From assembly GCF_000626635.1 (NCBI RefSeq), contig NZ_CP007451.1, forward strand, positions 1,674,001 through 1,738,000: a stretch of 64,000 nt of DNA, in the 5' to 3' direction. Source of the DNA: Draconibacterium orientale. Lineage in GTDB: Bacteria > Bacteroidota > Bacteroidia > Bacteroidales > Prolixibacteraceae. Shown here piece by piece: positions 37,913 to 49,839 of the stretch. Position 1 is the first letter of the stretch, and each line of letters begins with the position of its first letter. The translations under genes were made by a program, and so were the position numbers. The notes below the pieces were generated by a model. That model searched no databases and was not told the origin of the DNA. It saw only the letters and a list, made by a program, of their open reading frames with translations.

Positions 37913-40639
37913 TTAATTGCTAAACTGATAGTTGCCGGCCCCTACCTTAATAATCAATTCGTCTTCTTTTTGTGAAACAAGCTGCACCTCAGCAACCTTT
38001 TCCATGGCTTTTCCGTCAGCCAAAAAATGGCCACCTGGCAAAATCACTGTTGCGGTACAGCCCACCGGCACAGTAACACCAACAGATAGTTTCCCTTCAG
38101 TCTGCTGCCATTTTATTCCGGCTTTACCGTATGGCGTTTTATTAAAATACTCAGCAAACTCCAGCTCCTTAATCGGCTGCGGATGAAAAATGATATGCCG
38201 GTATCCCGGATTTTTCTCATCGGCCTGCATTCCTGCCAACTTACGATATAGCCAAACCAGTCCGCCACCAAACATCGGGTGATTATGCGAACCATCGGTG
38301 TTCCAGTTCTCCCAGCTGGTGGTAGCCCCCAACGTTAACCAGCGGCCATAGCCCGGCTCCTCTTTTTTGTTCATCGCTTCGTAAGCCAACTCGTGCAAGC
38401 CGTTTTCACTAAGCACTTCAAAGAAAAACTGCGTACCAAATATTCCGGTATCCAAATGCCCTTTGTTCTTTTTAATATTTGCTTTCAGCGCATTTATCAC
38501 GCGTTGATATTCATTTTCGGGCACGCCCATTTTCAATGCAAAAATATTGGCTCCGGCGTTTCCGTACGTTCCTTTTTCCGCATCGAAAAAACATTTATGA
38601 AAAGCGCTTTGGGTTGTTTCGGCCAATTCGCGATTCCTTTTAGCCTCCTTCCTTTTTCCCAGGATTTCAGCCGTTTTTGCAGTAATGTCAGCGCAGCGCC
38701 AGAAATAGAAAGTATGTACCAGGCTATCAGGCGGAAGATCGCCGGGAGTAACCCATTCGCCCAAATTAAACCATTGTAAAACGTTGCCGTCGAGCCCCAC
38801 ACGTTGCGAGTTCATTATCCCCTCGTTGTTCACCCAGGTTTGCATGTAACGAACGTATTCTTTCATCGGCTCGTAAGCCTCCTCCAGCATATCAACCGCA
38901 CCGTAATGCACGTAAAATTCCCAGGGGATAATATTTATTGCTGCGCCCCAGGCTACTCCGCCGCCACATCCAGGCTGCCACGGCGCTCCGTTGGGCACAT
39001 AACCGGTTTTCACATTCTGCGCCCCAATCATGTCGTGAATCCACTTGTAGTAGAAGTTTTGTGCATCGAAATTATGCATTACCGTAACACAAGCCACCTG
39101 CCCGTCGCCGGTGTAGGGCGAACGTTCGCGGTGCGGGCAATCGCTGGCAATGCCTCCGTGCATGTTATCGGTTTGGCTACGTTTCCAAATCTTGTTCACC
39201 TGGTTAAAAAGCGGATTTGATGTTTCGAAATGAGCCGATTCCTCGATGTAGGTGTTGATTGCTTCGGCGCAAATATTCTCGGGCGCCAGCACACCCGGCC
39301 AGTTTTCTATTTCCACTTCACGAAAAACAAACCAGTTAAAGCGGGCCGCATAATTCTCTTTGCCTTCGCCTTTAAAAATGTAGGAATTATCGCCCGAATA
39401 ATTATTCGATAAATAATTGATTTTAACTTTATGGCCCTCGGGGCCTTCCACATTTTTCAGCCGTACCCAGCCCGAGATTTCTTCGCCAAAATCGACTTTA
39501 TAGTTGCCGTTGTACATTTTCTCAATCCGCACGGGCTGAAGCGTTTCATACACTTTGTCGGGGTGTGCAGTGTGTGCCACCAGCTTTCCTTCGGGCGCTT
39601 TTCTTAAAATGGCATTTTCCCAGGCCGAGTCGTCGAAACCTGCAGAACACCAGCCATCTTGTTCCAAACGTGCATCGTAATGCTCGCCGTAATACACCAT
39701 GTCCATTAAAATCGGGCTCTTAGAAACTTTCCAGCTTTCATCGCTTACGATTAGCTCCTCGGTACCGTCGGTGTAGGCTACATGAACCTGCACCAACAAA
39801 CGAGGTGTTCCATAACCCAATGCCCAATGTTTGGAAGGATTATAAAATCCGTTACCGAGTATCGCCCCAAAAGTGTTTGCACCGGAAACCAGTTGATCCG
39901 AAATATCATAAGCCAGGTACATCACTTTGTATTCTTTGAAATTATCGTCAAGTGGAATGTATTGTTGCGTGAGAGCCGGTCGCTTCCCATAGTTGGTTTG
40001 ATTGGGAACCAGCACATCATCGCCAACTTTTTCACCGTTCAGATAAAGCTCGAAGTACCCCAGTCCGGTGACATAAGCTACAGCTTTTTCAACCTGCTTT
40101 GTGGCATTAAATTCTTTACGGAACAGCGGCGCCGGCGGCGGTAATTCGCCTGGTAAAGTTGCTGCCGGCGAAGCTGGTTTTGGCAAGGTTTCCTCACCCT
40201 GCCAGGGTACACCTATCCAATTTGCCGTCCAGTCATTCTCGTTGAGCAAACCCATATGCCAGTATGCCGGCTCGCTCCATTCCGAAACTTCGTTGTTTTT
40301 ATCCCACACGCGCACCTGCCACCAGCAATCCTGGCGCGAAACCAGCTTTTCACCATCGTATTTAACGCGTATAGATGCATCATCTTTCACTTTGCCACTA
40401 TCCCACAAATCGGCATTCTCAAGCTTTTCTTTTAAACTGGCTACCCGAATCTGATAGGCGGTTTGCTCCTGCCCCCGCTCGCCCGCATCGGCTACATTTA
40501 TCCAGGCCAAACGAGGCTGCAGCACGTCGACTACAGAAGGATTTTTAAGGTATTCGCAAGTAAGTTGTGTTGGTTTGATTTTAGCATTAGATAGAAAGCC
40601 AATTGCTAAAAAGCATAGACACAGCAATAGTTTTTTCAT
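37913..40639 (-). CDS. Alpha-L-rhamnosidase (GH78), exported
   Basis: A 908-residue protein with a signal peptide ending FLSNA. The layout is that of GH78: an N-terminal beta-sandwich (PTQLTCEYLKNPSVVD, WQVRVWDKNNEVSEWS), a rhamnosidase N-domain (NGFYNPSKHWALGYG near 266), then the (alpha/alpha)6 catalytic barrel with SDCPHRERSPYTGDGQ near 508 holding the conserved acidic residues, and a C-terminal beta-sandwich. It releases terminal alpha-L-rhamnose from plant or algal polysaccharides or glycosides. It is alone, with no SusC/SusD pair in the window. Confidence 0.93.
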   Translation of the reverse strand: MKKLLLCLCFLAIGFLSNAKIKPTQLTCEYLKNPSVVDVLQPRLAWINVADAGERGQEQTAYQIRVASLKEKLENADLWDSGKVKDDASIRVKYDGEKLVSRQDCWWQVRVWDKNNEVSEWSEPAYWHMGLLNENDWTANWIGVPWQGEETLPKPASPAATLPGELPPPAPLFRKEFNATKQVEKAVAYVTGLGYFELYLNGEKVGDDVLVPNQTNYGKRPALTQQYIPLDDNFKEYKVMYLAYDISDQLVSGANTFGAILGNGFYNPSKHWALGYGTPRLLVQVHVAYTDGTEELIVSDESWKVSKSPILMDMVYYGEHYDARLEQDGWCSAGFDDSAWENAILRKAPEGKLVAHTAHPDKVYETLQPVRIEKMYNGNYKVDFGEEISGWVRLKNVEGPEGHKVKINYLSNNYSGDNSYIFKGEGKENYAARFNWFVFREVEIENWPGVLAPENICAEAINTYIEESAHFETSNPLFNQVNKIWKRSQTDNMHGGIASDCPHRERSPYTGDGQVACVTVMHNFDAQNFYYKWIHDMIGAQNVKTGYVPNGAPWQPGCGGGVAWGAAINIIPWEFYVHYGAVDMLEEAYEPMKEYVRYMQTWVNNEGIMNSQRVGLDGNVLQWFNLGEWVTPGDLPPDSLVHTFYFWRCADITAKTAEILGKRKEAKRNRELAETTQSAFHKCFFDAEKGTYGNAGANIFALKMGVPENEYQRVINALKANIKKNKGHLDTGIFGTQFFFEVLSENGLHELAYEAMNKKEEPGYGRWLTLGATTSWENWNTDGSHNHPMFGGGLVWLYRKLAGMQADEKNPGYRHIIFHPQPIKELEFAEYFNKTPYGKAGIKWQQTEGKLSVGVTVPVGCTATVILPGGHFLADGKAMEKVAEVQLVSQKEDELIIKVGAGNYQFSN

Positions 40640-40716
40640 AGTTTTAGGTTTTGTTGAAATCGCTTAAAGTTATCAATTTGTTTATAATCCTAATTTTAAG
40701 ATTTAAAAAATTTCGC

Positions 40717-40745
40717 TTGTTTTATGTCTGCATTTTCTACATTTG
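40717..40745 (+). promoter_or_regulatory. Promoter of the cysteate-synthase-like gene
   Basis: TACATTTG (40738-40745) is an exact -7 box and TTG (40717-40719) lies 18 bases upstream. The ATG is 27 bases downstream. Confidence 0.65.
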
Positions 40746-40772
40746 TCCTTCGCAAAATAAAACAGACGTGTA

Positions 40773-42071
40773 ATGAGCAAAGATTTTTCGCCCACAAAAT
40801 ACATCCTGAAATCGTTTAAAACAGGTAAGGAATTTAATGATGAAGGCTGGATGCTTGACGCTCCGGGAGAGGCCGAGCCAACATTAATTCGTGCTATTTA
40901 CGATAAAAAACAAATTGACGTAAAAGACGATTCGTGGGGCTTGTACAAATTTGCCGACTGGTTACCCATTGGACGAATGCTGGAAGGATCGTCGGCACCG
41001 GTGACCTACAAAAGCGAAGGTTTAGCAAAAGAATTGGGGCTCAAAAATCTTTGGATTACCTTTAGTGGCTACTGGCCCGAAAAAGGCACCAACATGAAAA
41101 CAGCTTCGTTTAAAGAAACCGAAGCTTACTCGGTTTGCGGGCGTATGACCGAAGATATGAAACACACCTTGGTTGTTGCTTCAGCCGGAAATACTTCGCG
41201 TGCTTTTGCCAGAGTTTGCTCTGAAAATAATATTCCGTTATTAATCTGTGTCCCTGAAGATAATATAGATGCACTTTGGTTCGACTCACCGATTAACGAC
41301 TGCGTAAAACTGATTTGCAGCAAATCGGGCAGCGATTATTTTGATGCCATCCACCTGTCGAATATCGTAGCCGGTATGGAAGGTTTTGTTGCTGAAGGTG
41401 GTGCCAAAAATGTTGCCCGCCGCGATGGAATGGCAACTACAATGCTTTCGGCGACTACAACCATTGGCGAAATCCCTGATTACTATTTCCAGGCAATCGG
41501 TAGCGGAACCGGAGCCATTGCAGCCTGGGAAGCTAACCTGCGTTTGATAGAAGACGGACGATTTGGCAACAAAAAAATGAAACTGATGGTTTCGCAGAAT
41601 GCTCCGTTTACACCCATTCACGATGCATGGAAAGCCGATTCGCGTGCCATGCTGTCGTTAGATGATAACCTGGCCCGCGAGCAGGTAGAAGCGATTGTGG
41701 CAAAAGTATTATCGAACCGCAAGCCACCGTACCCAATTGCCGGAGGATTGTACGACGCCATGAAAGATGCCGGCGGCGATGTATTGCTGGCCTCAAACGA
41801 ACAAGCCGCACTGGCTGGCGAATTGTTCCTGAAAACCGAAGGAAACGATATTCACCCGGCATCGGCCATTGCAACTGCTACATTAATTGAAGCAGCCAAA
41901 AACGGAACAGTAAAAAAAGATGACCTGATTATGCTGAATATTACAGGTGGCGGCGAAGAAAAATTCAAAGCAGAAAATGAGCTGTTCTACTTAAAACCTG
42001 AAATCGTTTTTGATATTAATCCGAACGAAGAAGAGGTAAAAGAAAAAGTGGCAAAGCTGTTTTCGAAATAA
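40773..42071 (+). CDS. Cysteate synthase-like PLP enzyme (threonine synthase family)
   Basis: A 432-residue fold-type II PLP enzyme. The Lys that binds PLP is in TASFKETEAY near residue 115, ASAGNTSRAFA near 137 holds the substrate loop, and GSGTGAIAAWEA near 243 binds the phosphate. The segment SGYWPEKGTNMKTASFKE and the N-terminal TLIRAIY...FADWLPIGRML fit cysteate synthase better than true threonine synthase. Cysteate synthase makes L-cysteate from O-phosphoserine and sulfite. In Bacteroidota cysteate feeds sulfonolipid (capnine) synthesis. The acyltransferase and reductase of that pathway are not in the window. A threonine synthase paralogue remains possible. Confidence 0.7.
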   Translation: MSKDFSPTKYILKSFKTGKEFNDEGWMLDAPGEAEPTLIRAIYDKKQIDVKDDSWGLYKFADWLPIGRMLEGSSAPVTYKSEGLAKELGLKNLWITFSGYWPEKGTNMKTASFKETEAYSVCGRMTEDMKHTLVVASAGNTSRAFARVCSENNIPLLICVPEDNIDALWFDSPINDCVKLICSKSGSDYFDAIHLSNIVAGMEGFVAEGGAKNVARRDGMATTMLSATTTIGEIPDYYFQAIGSGTGAIAAWEANLRLIEDGRFGNKKMKLMVSQNAPFTPIHDAWKADSRAMLSLDDNLAREQVEAIVAKVLSNRKPPYPIAGGLYDAMKDAGGDVLLASNEQAALAGELFLKTEGNDIHPASAIATATLIEAAKNGTVKKDDLIMLNITGGGEEKFKAENELFYLKPEIVFDINPNEEEVKEKVAKLFSK

Positions 42072-42101
42072 ATCCAAAAACATAAATAAGCTATAAAAAA
42101 C

Positions 42102-42130
42102 AAACCCGTATATGATCAGTATACGGGTTT
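42102..42130 (+). terminator. Terminator after the cysteate-synthase-like gene
   Basis: AAACCCGTATA pairs perfectly with TATACGGGTTT around a 7-base loop, followed by TCTATTCTT, 30 bases after the stop. Confidence 0.85.
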
Positions 42131-42555
42131 TCTATTCTTATATGGATATTTATCAGTAATTTCACATAAACGTCCATTCCTGTATCGTATCGATAAAAAA
42201 AGGTATAACGACGCAGTAAAAACAGGAGTAAACTTCTGGCTATAAACCCATTGCTTCCCTCCCAAAAAGCAACAATACAGAGTACAAGATATTTAAGTCT
42301 TTCTTTTCAGAAACACAACCCCCTGACCAACAACTAATTACGAGACTATATTAATTCCTACTTGTTTTATTTAAGGATTTTTTTCTCTATTAAAACATTT
42401 AATAAATATTTAATAAATATTTCTACATACTCATTTTCTGCATTTTACAACATTTTTCCGATTAGAATATTCGGTTTAAAGATTTGAATAAAGAAATTTT
42501 TCGCTATTAAACACCGTTTCTAACGAAAATCATGCAATTAATATCTGAAAGGATT

Positions 42556-42563
42556 TAATTTTG
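42556..42563 (+). promoter_or_regulatory. -7 promoter box of the carboxyltransferase operon
   Basis: TAATTTTG matches TAnnTTTG exactly, 48 bases before the ATG at 42611. No clear -33 element is visible. Confidence 0.55.
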
Positions 42564-42610
42564 CCCCTGAAAAAAATATTTGAGAAGCAATTTATAGATA
42601 AAACAGTGTG

Positions 42611-44167
42611 ATGAAAGTGTCAGAAAAGATTGAGTTGTTAAAGAAAAAACGCGAAGAAGTCCGCAAAATGGGTGGAGAAAATCGCGTTGCGAAACAACAC
42701 GAGAAAGGAAAACTTAGCGCTCGTGAGCGATTGGATCTACTTTTTGATGAAAACAGCTTCAGAGAGGTAGATATGTTTGTTGAACACCGTTCAGTAAACT
42801 TCGGACTTGATAAAGTTGAAGTACCTTCTGATGGTGTTATTGTTGGACATGGACTGGTAAACGGAAGACCGGTATTTGCCTATTCGCAGGATTTTACTTC
42901 GCGTGGAGGATCGTTAGGCGAAATGCACGCGGCAAAAATCTGTAAGATTATGGACCTTGCCGTTAAAGCAGGAGCGCCGGTTGTTGGATTAAACGACTCG
43001 GGCGGTGCTCGTGTTGAAGAAGGCGTTGACGCATTAAAAGGCTATGGCGAAATTTTTATGCGTAACTCGCGTGCTTCGGGTGTGGTGCCGCAAATTTCGG
43101 CAATTATGGGGCCTTGTGCCGGTGGTGCTGTTTATTCACCAGCAATGACCGACTTCGTTTTTATGGTAAAAAAACAAAGCCACATGTTTATTACCAGCCC
43201 TTATGTAATTAAAACCGTTACCGGAGAAGAAACCTCTTTCGAAGAGCTTGGTGGTGCAATGGTTCACAATACAAAAAGTGGCAATGCACATTTTGCATGC
43301 GAAAGCGACGAAGACACTATTGAAGCGATTAAGGAATTATTGGAGTTCTTACCCAATAACAACCTAGAGGAAGCTCCTAAAATTCCGATGGGCGACGATC
43401 CGGCACGTTTATGCGAAGAGCTGGACACTATTATTCCCGACGATTCGAAAGTACCTTATAACATGGTTGACATTATTGAATCGGTTCTCGATAATGGCGA
43501 GTTTATGCAGGTACACGAACATTATGCCGAGAATGCCATTGTTGGTTTCGGCCACCTGAATAACCGCTCGGTAGGTATTATTGCCAACCAGCCAATGATT
43601 CAGGCCGGATGCCTCGACATTGATGCTTCGGATAAAATCAGCCGCTTTGTTCGTACCTGCGATGCGTTTAATATTCCAATGATAACCTTTGTTGACGTTC
43701 CCGGATATCTGCCTGGTGTTCAGCAGGAATGGGATGGAATTATCCGCCACGGTGCAAAACTACTTTGGGCTTATGCCGAAGCAACTGTTCCGAAATTTAC
43801 CGTTGTAACACGTAAAGACTATGGCGGTGCGTACCTTGCTATGTGTTCGAAACCATTGGGTGCCGACATGGTATTTGCCTGGCCATCGGCCGAAATTGCA
43901 GTGATGGGTGCCAAAGGTGCGGTTGAAGTAATTTCTACCTACCGCAAACAAATTGCTGAAGCAGAAGACAGAAAGGCAATGACCGAAGCTAAAATTCAGG
44001 AATACGAAAATGCCTTTAATGTGCCTTACCTGGCCGCAAAACGAGGCTATATCGACGATGTAATTTTACCAAACGAAACAAGGCTTCGTTTAATTGATGC
44101 CATGGAAATTATGTCGACAAAAACAGAAGTTCTTCCACCGAAAAAACACGGAAACATACCATTATAA
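42611..44167 (+). CDS. mmdA: Acyl-CoA carboxyltransferase subunit (methylmalonyl-/propionyl-CoA type)
   Basis: A 518-residue carboxyltransferase of the PccB/MmdA/12S family. Both crotonase-like halves are present: LSARERLDLLFDE near 37, DFTSRGGSLGE near 94, LNDSGGARVEEGVDALKGYG near 124, GPCAGGAVYSPAMTDF near 163, then FVDVPGYLPG near 358, TRKDYGGAYLAM near 396 and AVMGAKGAVEV near 430. It transfers carboxyl from biotin to propionyl-CoA or the reverse. The start is the ATG at 42611; the GTG directly before it is less likely. It is followed by a small gene and a pyruvate-carboxyltransferase/biotin carrier fusion. Confidence 0.95.
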   Translation: MKVSEKIELLKKKREEVRKMGGENRVAKQHEKGKLSARERLDLLFDENSFREVDMFVEHRSVNFGLDKVEVPSDGVIVGHGLVNGRPVFAYSQDFTSRGGSLGEMHAAKICKIMDLAVKAGAPVVGLNDSGGARVEEGVDALKGYGEIFMRNSRASGVVPQISAIMGPCAGGAVYSPAMTDFVFMVKKQSHMFITSPYVIKTVTGEETSFEELGGAMVHNTKSGNAHFACESDEDTIEAIKELLEFLPNNNLEEAPKIPMGDDPARLCEELDTIIPDDSKVPYNMVDIIESVLDNGEFMQVHEHYAENAIVGFGHLNNRSVGIIANQPMIQAGCLDIDASDKISRFVRTCDAFNIPMITFVDVPGYLPGVQQEWDGIIRHGAKLLWAYAEATVPKFTVVTRKDYGGAYLAMCSKPLGADMVFAWPSAEIAVMGAKGAVEVISTYRKQIAEAEDRKAMTEAKIQEYENAFNVPYLAAKRGYIDDVILPNETRLRLIDAMEIMSTKTEVLPPKKHGNIPL

Positions 44168-44178
44168 AACAATTGATT

Positions 44179-44364
44179 ATGACAGCCAGAGAAAAAAAGA
44201 GAAAAGCTGCTATGATTGCAGTTGCCTATTACCTGGAACAGGAAGCAGCTAAAAACAACATTGAAGAAAACGAGCACAAAGCATGGGCAGCGGCCGGAAA
44301 AGAGCTGATTATGGATAACCGCCAAATGGTTCAACGCCATGGCCGCCTCAGAAAACGTGCATAA
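44179..44364 (+). CDS. Small accessory protein of the carboxyltransferase operon
   Basis: A 61-residue basic, helical protein starting at the ATG at 44179; a TTG two codons upstream is less likely. It lies 11 bases after mmdA and 41 before the biotin protein gene, so it belongs to the operon. The pattern RKAAMIAVAYYLEQEA ... AWAAAGKELIMDNRQ recalls the soluble C-terminal part of OadG/MmdD-type gamma subunits and the small epsilon subunit of some acyl-CoA carboxylases, but it has no membrane segment. A structural linker in the complex is a guess. Confidence 0.7.
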   Translation: MTAREKKRKAAMIAVAYYLEQEAAKNNIEENEHKAWAAAGKELIMDNRQMVQRHGRLRKRA

Positions 44365-44405
44365 TTTTTTTTGATTACTACTTACAACAGAAAAGAAAAA
44401 CAGAG

Positions 44406-46313
44406 ATGAATTACGATAAACATGGTGTGTTGGAAATGTCGCCGCTTGAGTTTGGGCCCGACAGAACAAAAGCATCCAATCCGATTAAAATTAACGACGT
44501 AAGTTTGCGCGACGGACACCAGTCGCTTTTTGCAACACGCGGTCGTACCGAAGACATGTTGCCGGTTGCAGAAATGATCGACAACGCCGGTTATAACGCT
44601 GTTGAAACCTGGGGTGGTGCAACGTTCGATACCATGCACCGTTTCCTTGCAGAAGATCCGTGGGAACGTTTACGCACGCTAAAAAAACATATGCCTAAAA
44701 CGCCATTTTCAATGCTGCTTCGCGGCCAGAATGTGGTAGGTTACAGAAACTATGCCGACGATGTGGTTAAAGCATTCGTTCAGCGTGCCATCGATAACGG
44801 AATGGATATTTTCCGCTGTTTTGATGCACTGAACGACTACCGCAACTTTGAAACGGCTGCACAGGTTATTAAAGACAACGGAAAGCATTTTCAGGGCGTA
44901 GTGTGTTACACCTTGAACCAACCGCGTTTGGGTGGCGATGTGTACAACATGGAATACTACCTGAACAAGGTAAAAGAACTGGAGAAATTTGGCGTTGATT
45001 CGATTTGTATTAAAGACATGGCCGGATTAATTGCGCCTTACGATATTTACAACCTGGTACGCGAAATCAAAAAAATTACCGATACGCCAATCAATCTGCA
45101 TACCCACTTTACTTCGGGAATGGGCGACTTGTCAATCTTCAAAGCAATTGAAGCCGGTGTTGACATTGTAGATACCTGTATCGGTCCATACGCATACCGC
45201 ACTTCTCATGCTGCAGTTGAGCCAATTATCATGTCGCTGCTGGGTACTAACCGCGACTCGGGAATGGACATCAACCAGATTACAGCTATTGCCGAAGAAA
45301 TGGAAAAATACATTCCGAAGTACAAGCACCTGGATAACAGTCCGAAATATTCTACTACCGATATCAATGTATTGCTTCACCAAACTCCGGGTGGAATGTT
45401 GTCGAACCTGGTGAACCAGTTAAAGGCAATGGATGCACTGGATAAACTTCCTGAAGTTTTCCGCCTGCTACCTAAAGTTCGTAAAGATCTTGGGAACATT
45501 CCTTTGGTAACACCAACTTCGCAAATTGTTGGTGTACAAACAGTAAACAATGTATTGTTCGACTCGTACGAAGGCGAATACGCGCAAATTACCAAAGAAG
45601 TAAAAGACCTTTGCTTCGGGCTATATGGCAAAACTACTGAGCCAATTAACCCTGAAGTTCAGAAAAAAGCGTTAAAAGATTATCCGCGTGGCGAAGAGCC
45701 AATTACAGTTCGCCCCGGTTCAATCCTTCAGCCGGAAATGGAAGAAGTTAAAACACAATTCTCCGATCTTGCAAAAGATATTGATGATGAAGTATTGTGT
45801 GCGCTTTACCCGGTTACCGGAAAACGCTTCCTGAAGTGGAAGTACGGACAAGAAGAAGTGCCTGCCGAGTTCAAGGCAAAAACAATGGAGCAGGTAGAAA
45901 AAGAACAAGAATTGATTCGTAAAGCCCTTTCAGGAGAGCTCACCTCGAAAGGCAAAGGCGGTGCCACACGCGAATTAGAAGTAAAAGTTGATGGAGAGGT
46001 ATTTACTGTTGAAATCAACGATCCGAATGCCGCCGCTGCTGCACCTCGTTTGCGCCGTGTGAAAAATAATGGAGCTAAAGAAGTAGCCGCAGAAGGAAGC
46101 ATCCCTGCTCCTATTCCGGGAATGATTTTGGAATACAAAAAGAAACCCGGCGATAAAGTAACTGTTGGAGAAACCGTAGTTATACTTGAGGCGATGAAAA
46201 TGATGAACAATCTCGACTCAACAGTAAACGGCGTTGTTAAAGAAGTTAAGTTCGAACAGGGCGATTCGGTTGCCAAAGGCGATATACTGATGGTAATCGA
46301 ACCGGTTGAATAA
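44406..46313 (+). CDS. Pyruvate/oxaloacetate carboxyltransferase fused to biotin carrier domain
   Basis: A 635-residue protein. Residues about 28-300 form the DRE-TIM carboxyltransferase barrel (SLRDGHQSLFATR near 35 with the metal Asp, ETWGGATFD near 68, CIKDMAGL with the carboxylated-Lys region near 202, HTHFTSGMGD metal His near 233). A conserved PYC-OADA domain follows to about 470. The last 70 residues are a biotinyl domain with EAMKMMNN near 596, whose Lys carries biotin. This equals the 5S plus 1.3S parts of transcarboxylase, or pyruvate carboxylase subunit B / oxaloacetate decarboxylase alpha. No biotin carboxylase or membrane pump subunit is adjacent. Confidence 0.93.
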   Translation: MNYDKHGVLEMSPLEFGPDRTKASNPIKINDVSLRDGHQSLFATRGRTEDMLPVAEMIDNAGYNAVETWGGATFDTMHRFLAEDPWERLRTLKKHMPKTPFSMLLRGQNVVGYRNYADDVVKAFVQRAIDNGMDIFRCFDALNDYRNFETAAQVIKDNGKHFQGVVCYTLNQPRLGGDVYNMEYYLNKVKELEKFGVDSICIKDMAGLIAPYDIYNLVREIKKITDTPINLHTHFTSGMGDLSIFKAIEAGVDIVDTCIGPYAYRTSHAAVEPIIMSLLGTNRDSGMDINQITAIAEEMEKYIPKYKHLDNSPKYSTTDINVLLHQTPGGMLSNLVNQLKAMDALDKLPEVFRLLPKVRKDLGNIPLVTPTSQIVGVQTVNNVLFDSYEGEYAQITKEVKDLCFGLYGKTTEPINPEVQKKALKDYPRGEEPITVRPGSILQPEMEEVKTQFSDLAKDIDDEVLCALYPVTGKRFLKWKYGQEEVPAEFKAKTMEQVEKEQELIRKALSGELTSKGKGGATRELEVKVDGEVFTVEINDPNAAAAAPRLRRVKNNGAKEVAAEGSIPAPIPGMILEYKKKPGDKVTVGETVVILEAMKMMNNLDSTVNGVVKEVKFEQGDSVAKGDILMVIEPVE

Positions 46314-46339
46314 AATAGAATTTCTAAAAAAAAGAAAAG

Positions 46340-46371
46340 GCTGTCCGAAAAAATCGGACAGCTTTTTTTTT
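46340..46371 (+). terminator. Terminator of the carboxyltransferase operon
   Basis: GCTGTCCGA and TCGGACAGC form a perfect 9-bp stem with an A5 loop, followed by nine T. It is the strongest intrinsic terminator in the window. Confidence 0.95.
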
Positions 46372-46490
46372 ATCCCCACCCCACAACAATCAAAATTATA
46401 TTTTCGTTTTAATCCTTCCCGACTCTGATTTTGACCGTTTTGTTATACATTTTTGCATGTTTTGTTACAATAGAAAGTAGGTACAAAAGC

Positions 46491-46498
46491 TATATTTG
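46491..46498 (+). promoter_or_regulatory. -7 promoter box of the beta-galactosidase gene
   Basis: TATATTTG matches TAnnTTTG exactly, 43 bases before the ATG. A TTTTG lies upstream but about 5 bases too far. Confidence 0.55.
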
Positions 46499-46514
46499 CT
46501 GTCACATTAAGTAG

Positions 46515-49739
<3,225 letters not shown>

Positions 49740-49762
49740 AAAAGTATAGTTTTACCAGAATA

Positions 49763-49801
49763 AAAGGCGCAGCGACAAAATGATCGTTGCGTCTTTATTT
49801 T
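49763..49801 (+). terminator. Terminator after the beta-galactosidase gene
   Basis: AAAGGCGCAGCGA pairs with TCGTTGCGTCTTT (13 bp with two G-U pairs) around an 8-base loop, followed by ATTTTTA, 24 bases after the stop. Confidence 0.85.
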
Positions 49802-49815
49802 TACGACAAATCCAA

Positions 49816-49823
49816 TACCTTTG
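49816..49823 (+). promoter_or_regulatory. -7 promoter box that fixes the lycopene cyclase start
   Basis: TACCTTTG matches TAnnTTTG exactly and lies 16 bases before the ATG at 49840. A longer frame from 49780 would translate through this box (YLCSKF), so the ATG at 49840 is the real start. Confidence 0.7.
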
Positions 49824-49839
49824 CTCAAAATTCAGAAAA

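Larger units (their letters stand above)
42072..42610. other. Intergenic region, AT-rich
   Basis: Apart from the terminator at its left end and the promoter box at its right end, this 540-bp stretch shows no gene. Near 42397-42422 there are two tandem copies of TTTAATAAATA, probably simple AT-rich sequence. Confidence 0.6.

Noticed and set aside
42397-42422. Tandem TTTAATAAATA repeats
   Set aside because: Only two copies in very AT-rich sequence; no reason to think them functional.
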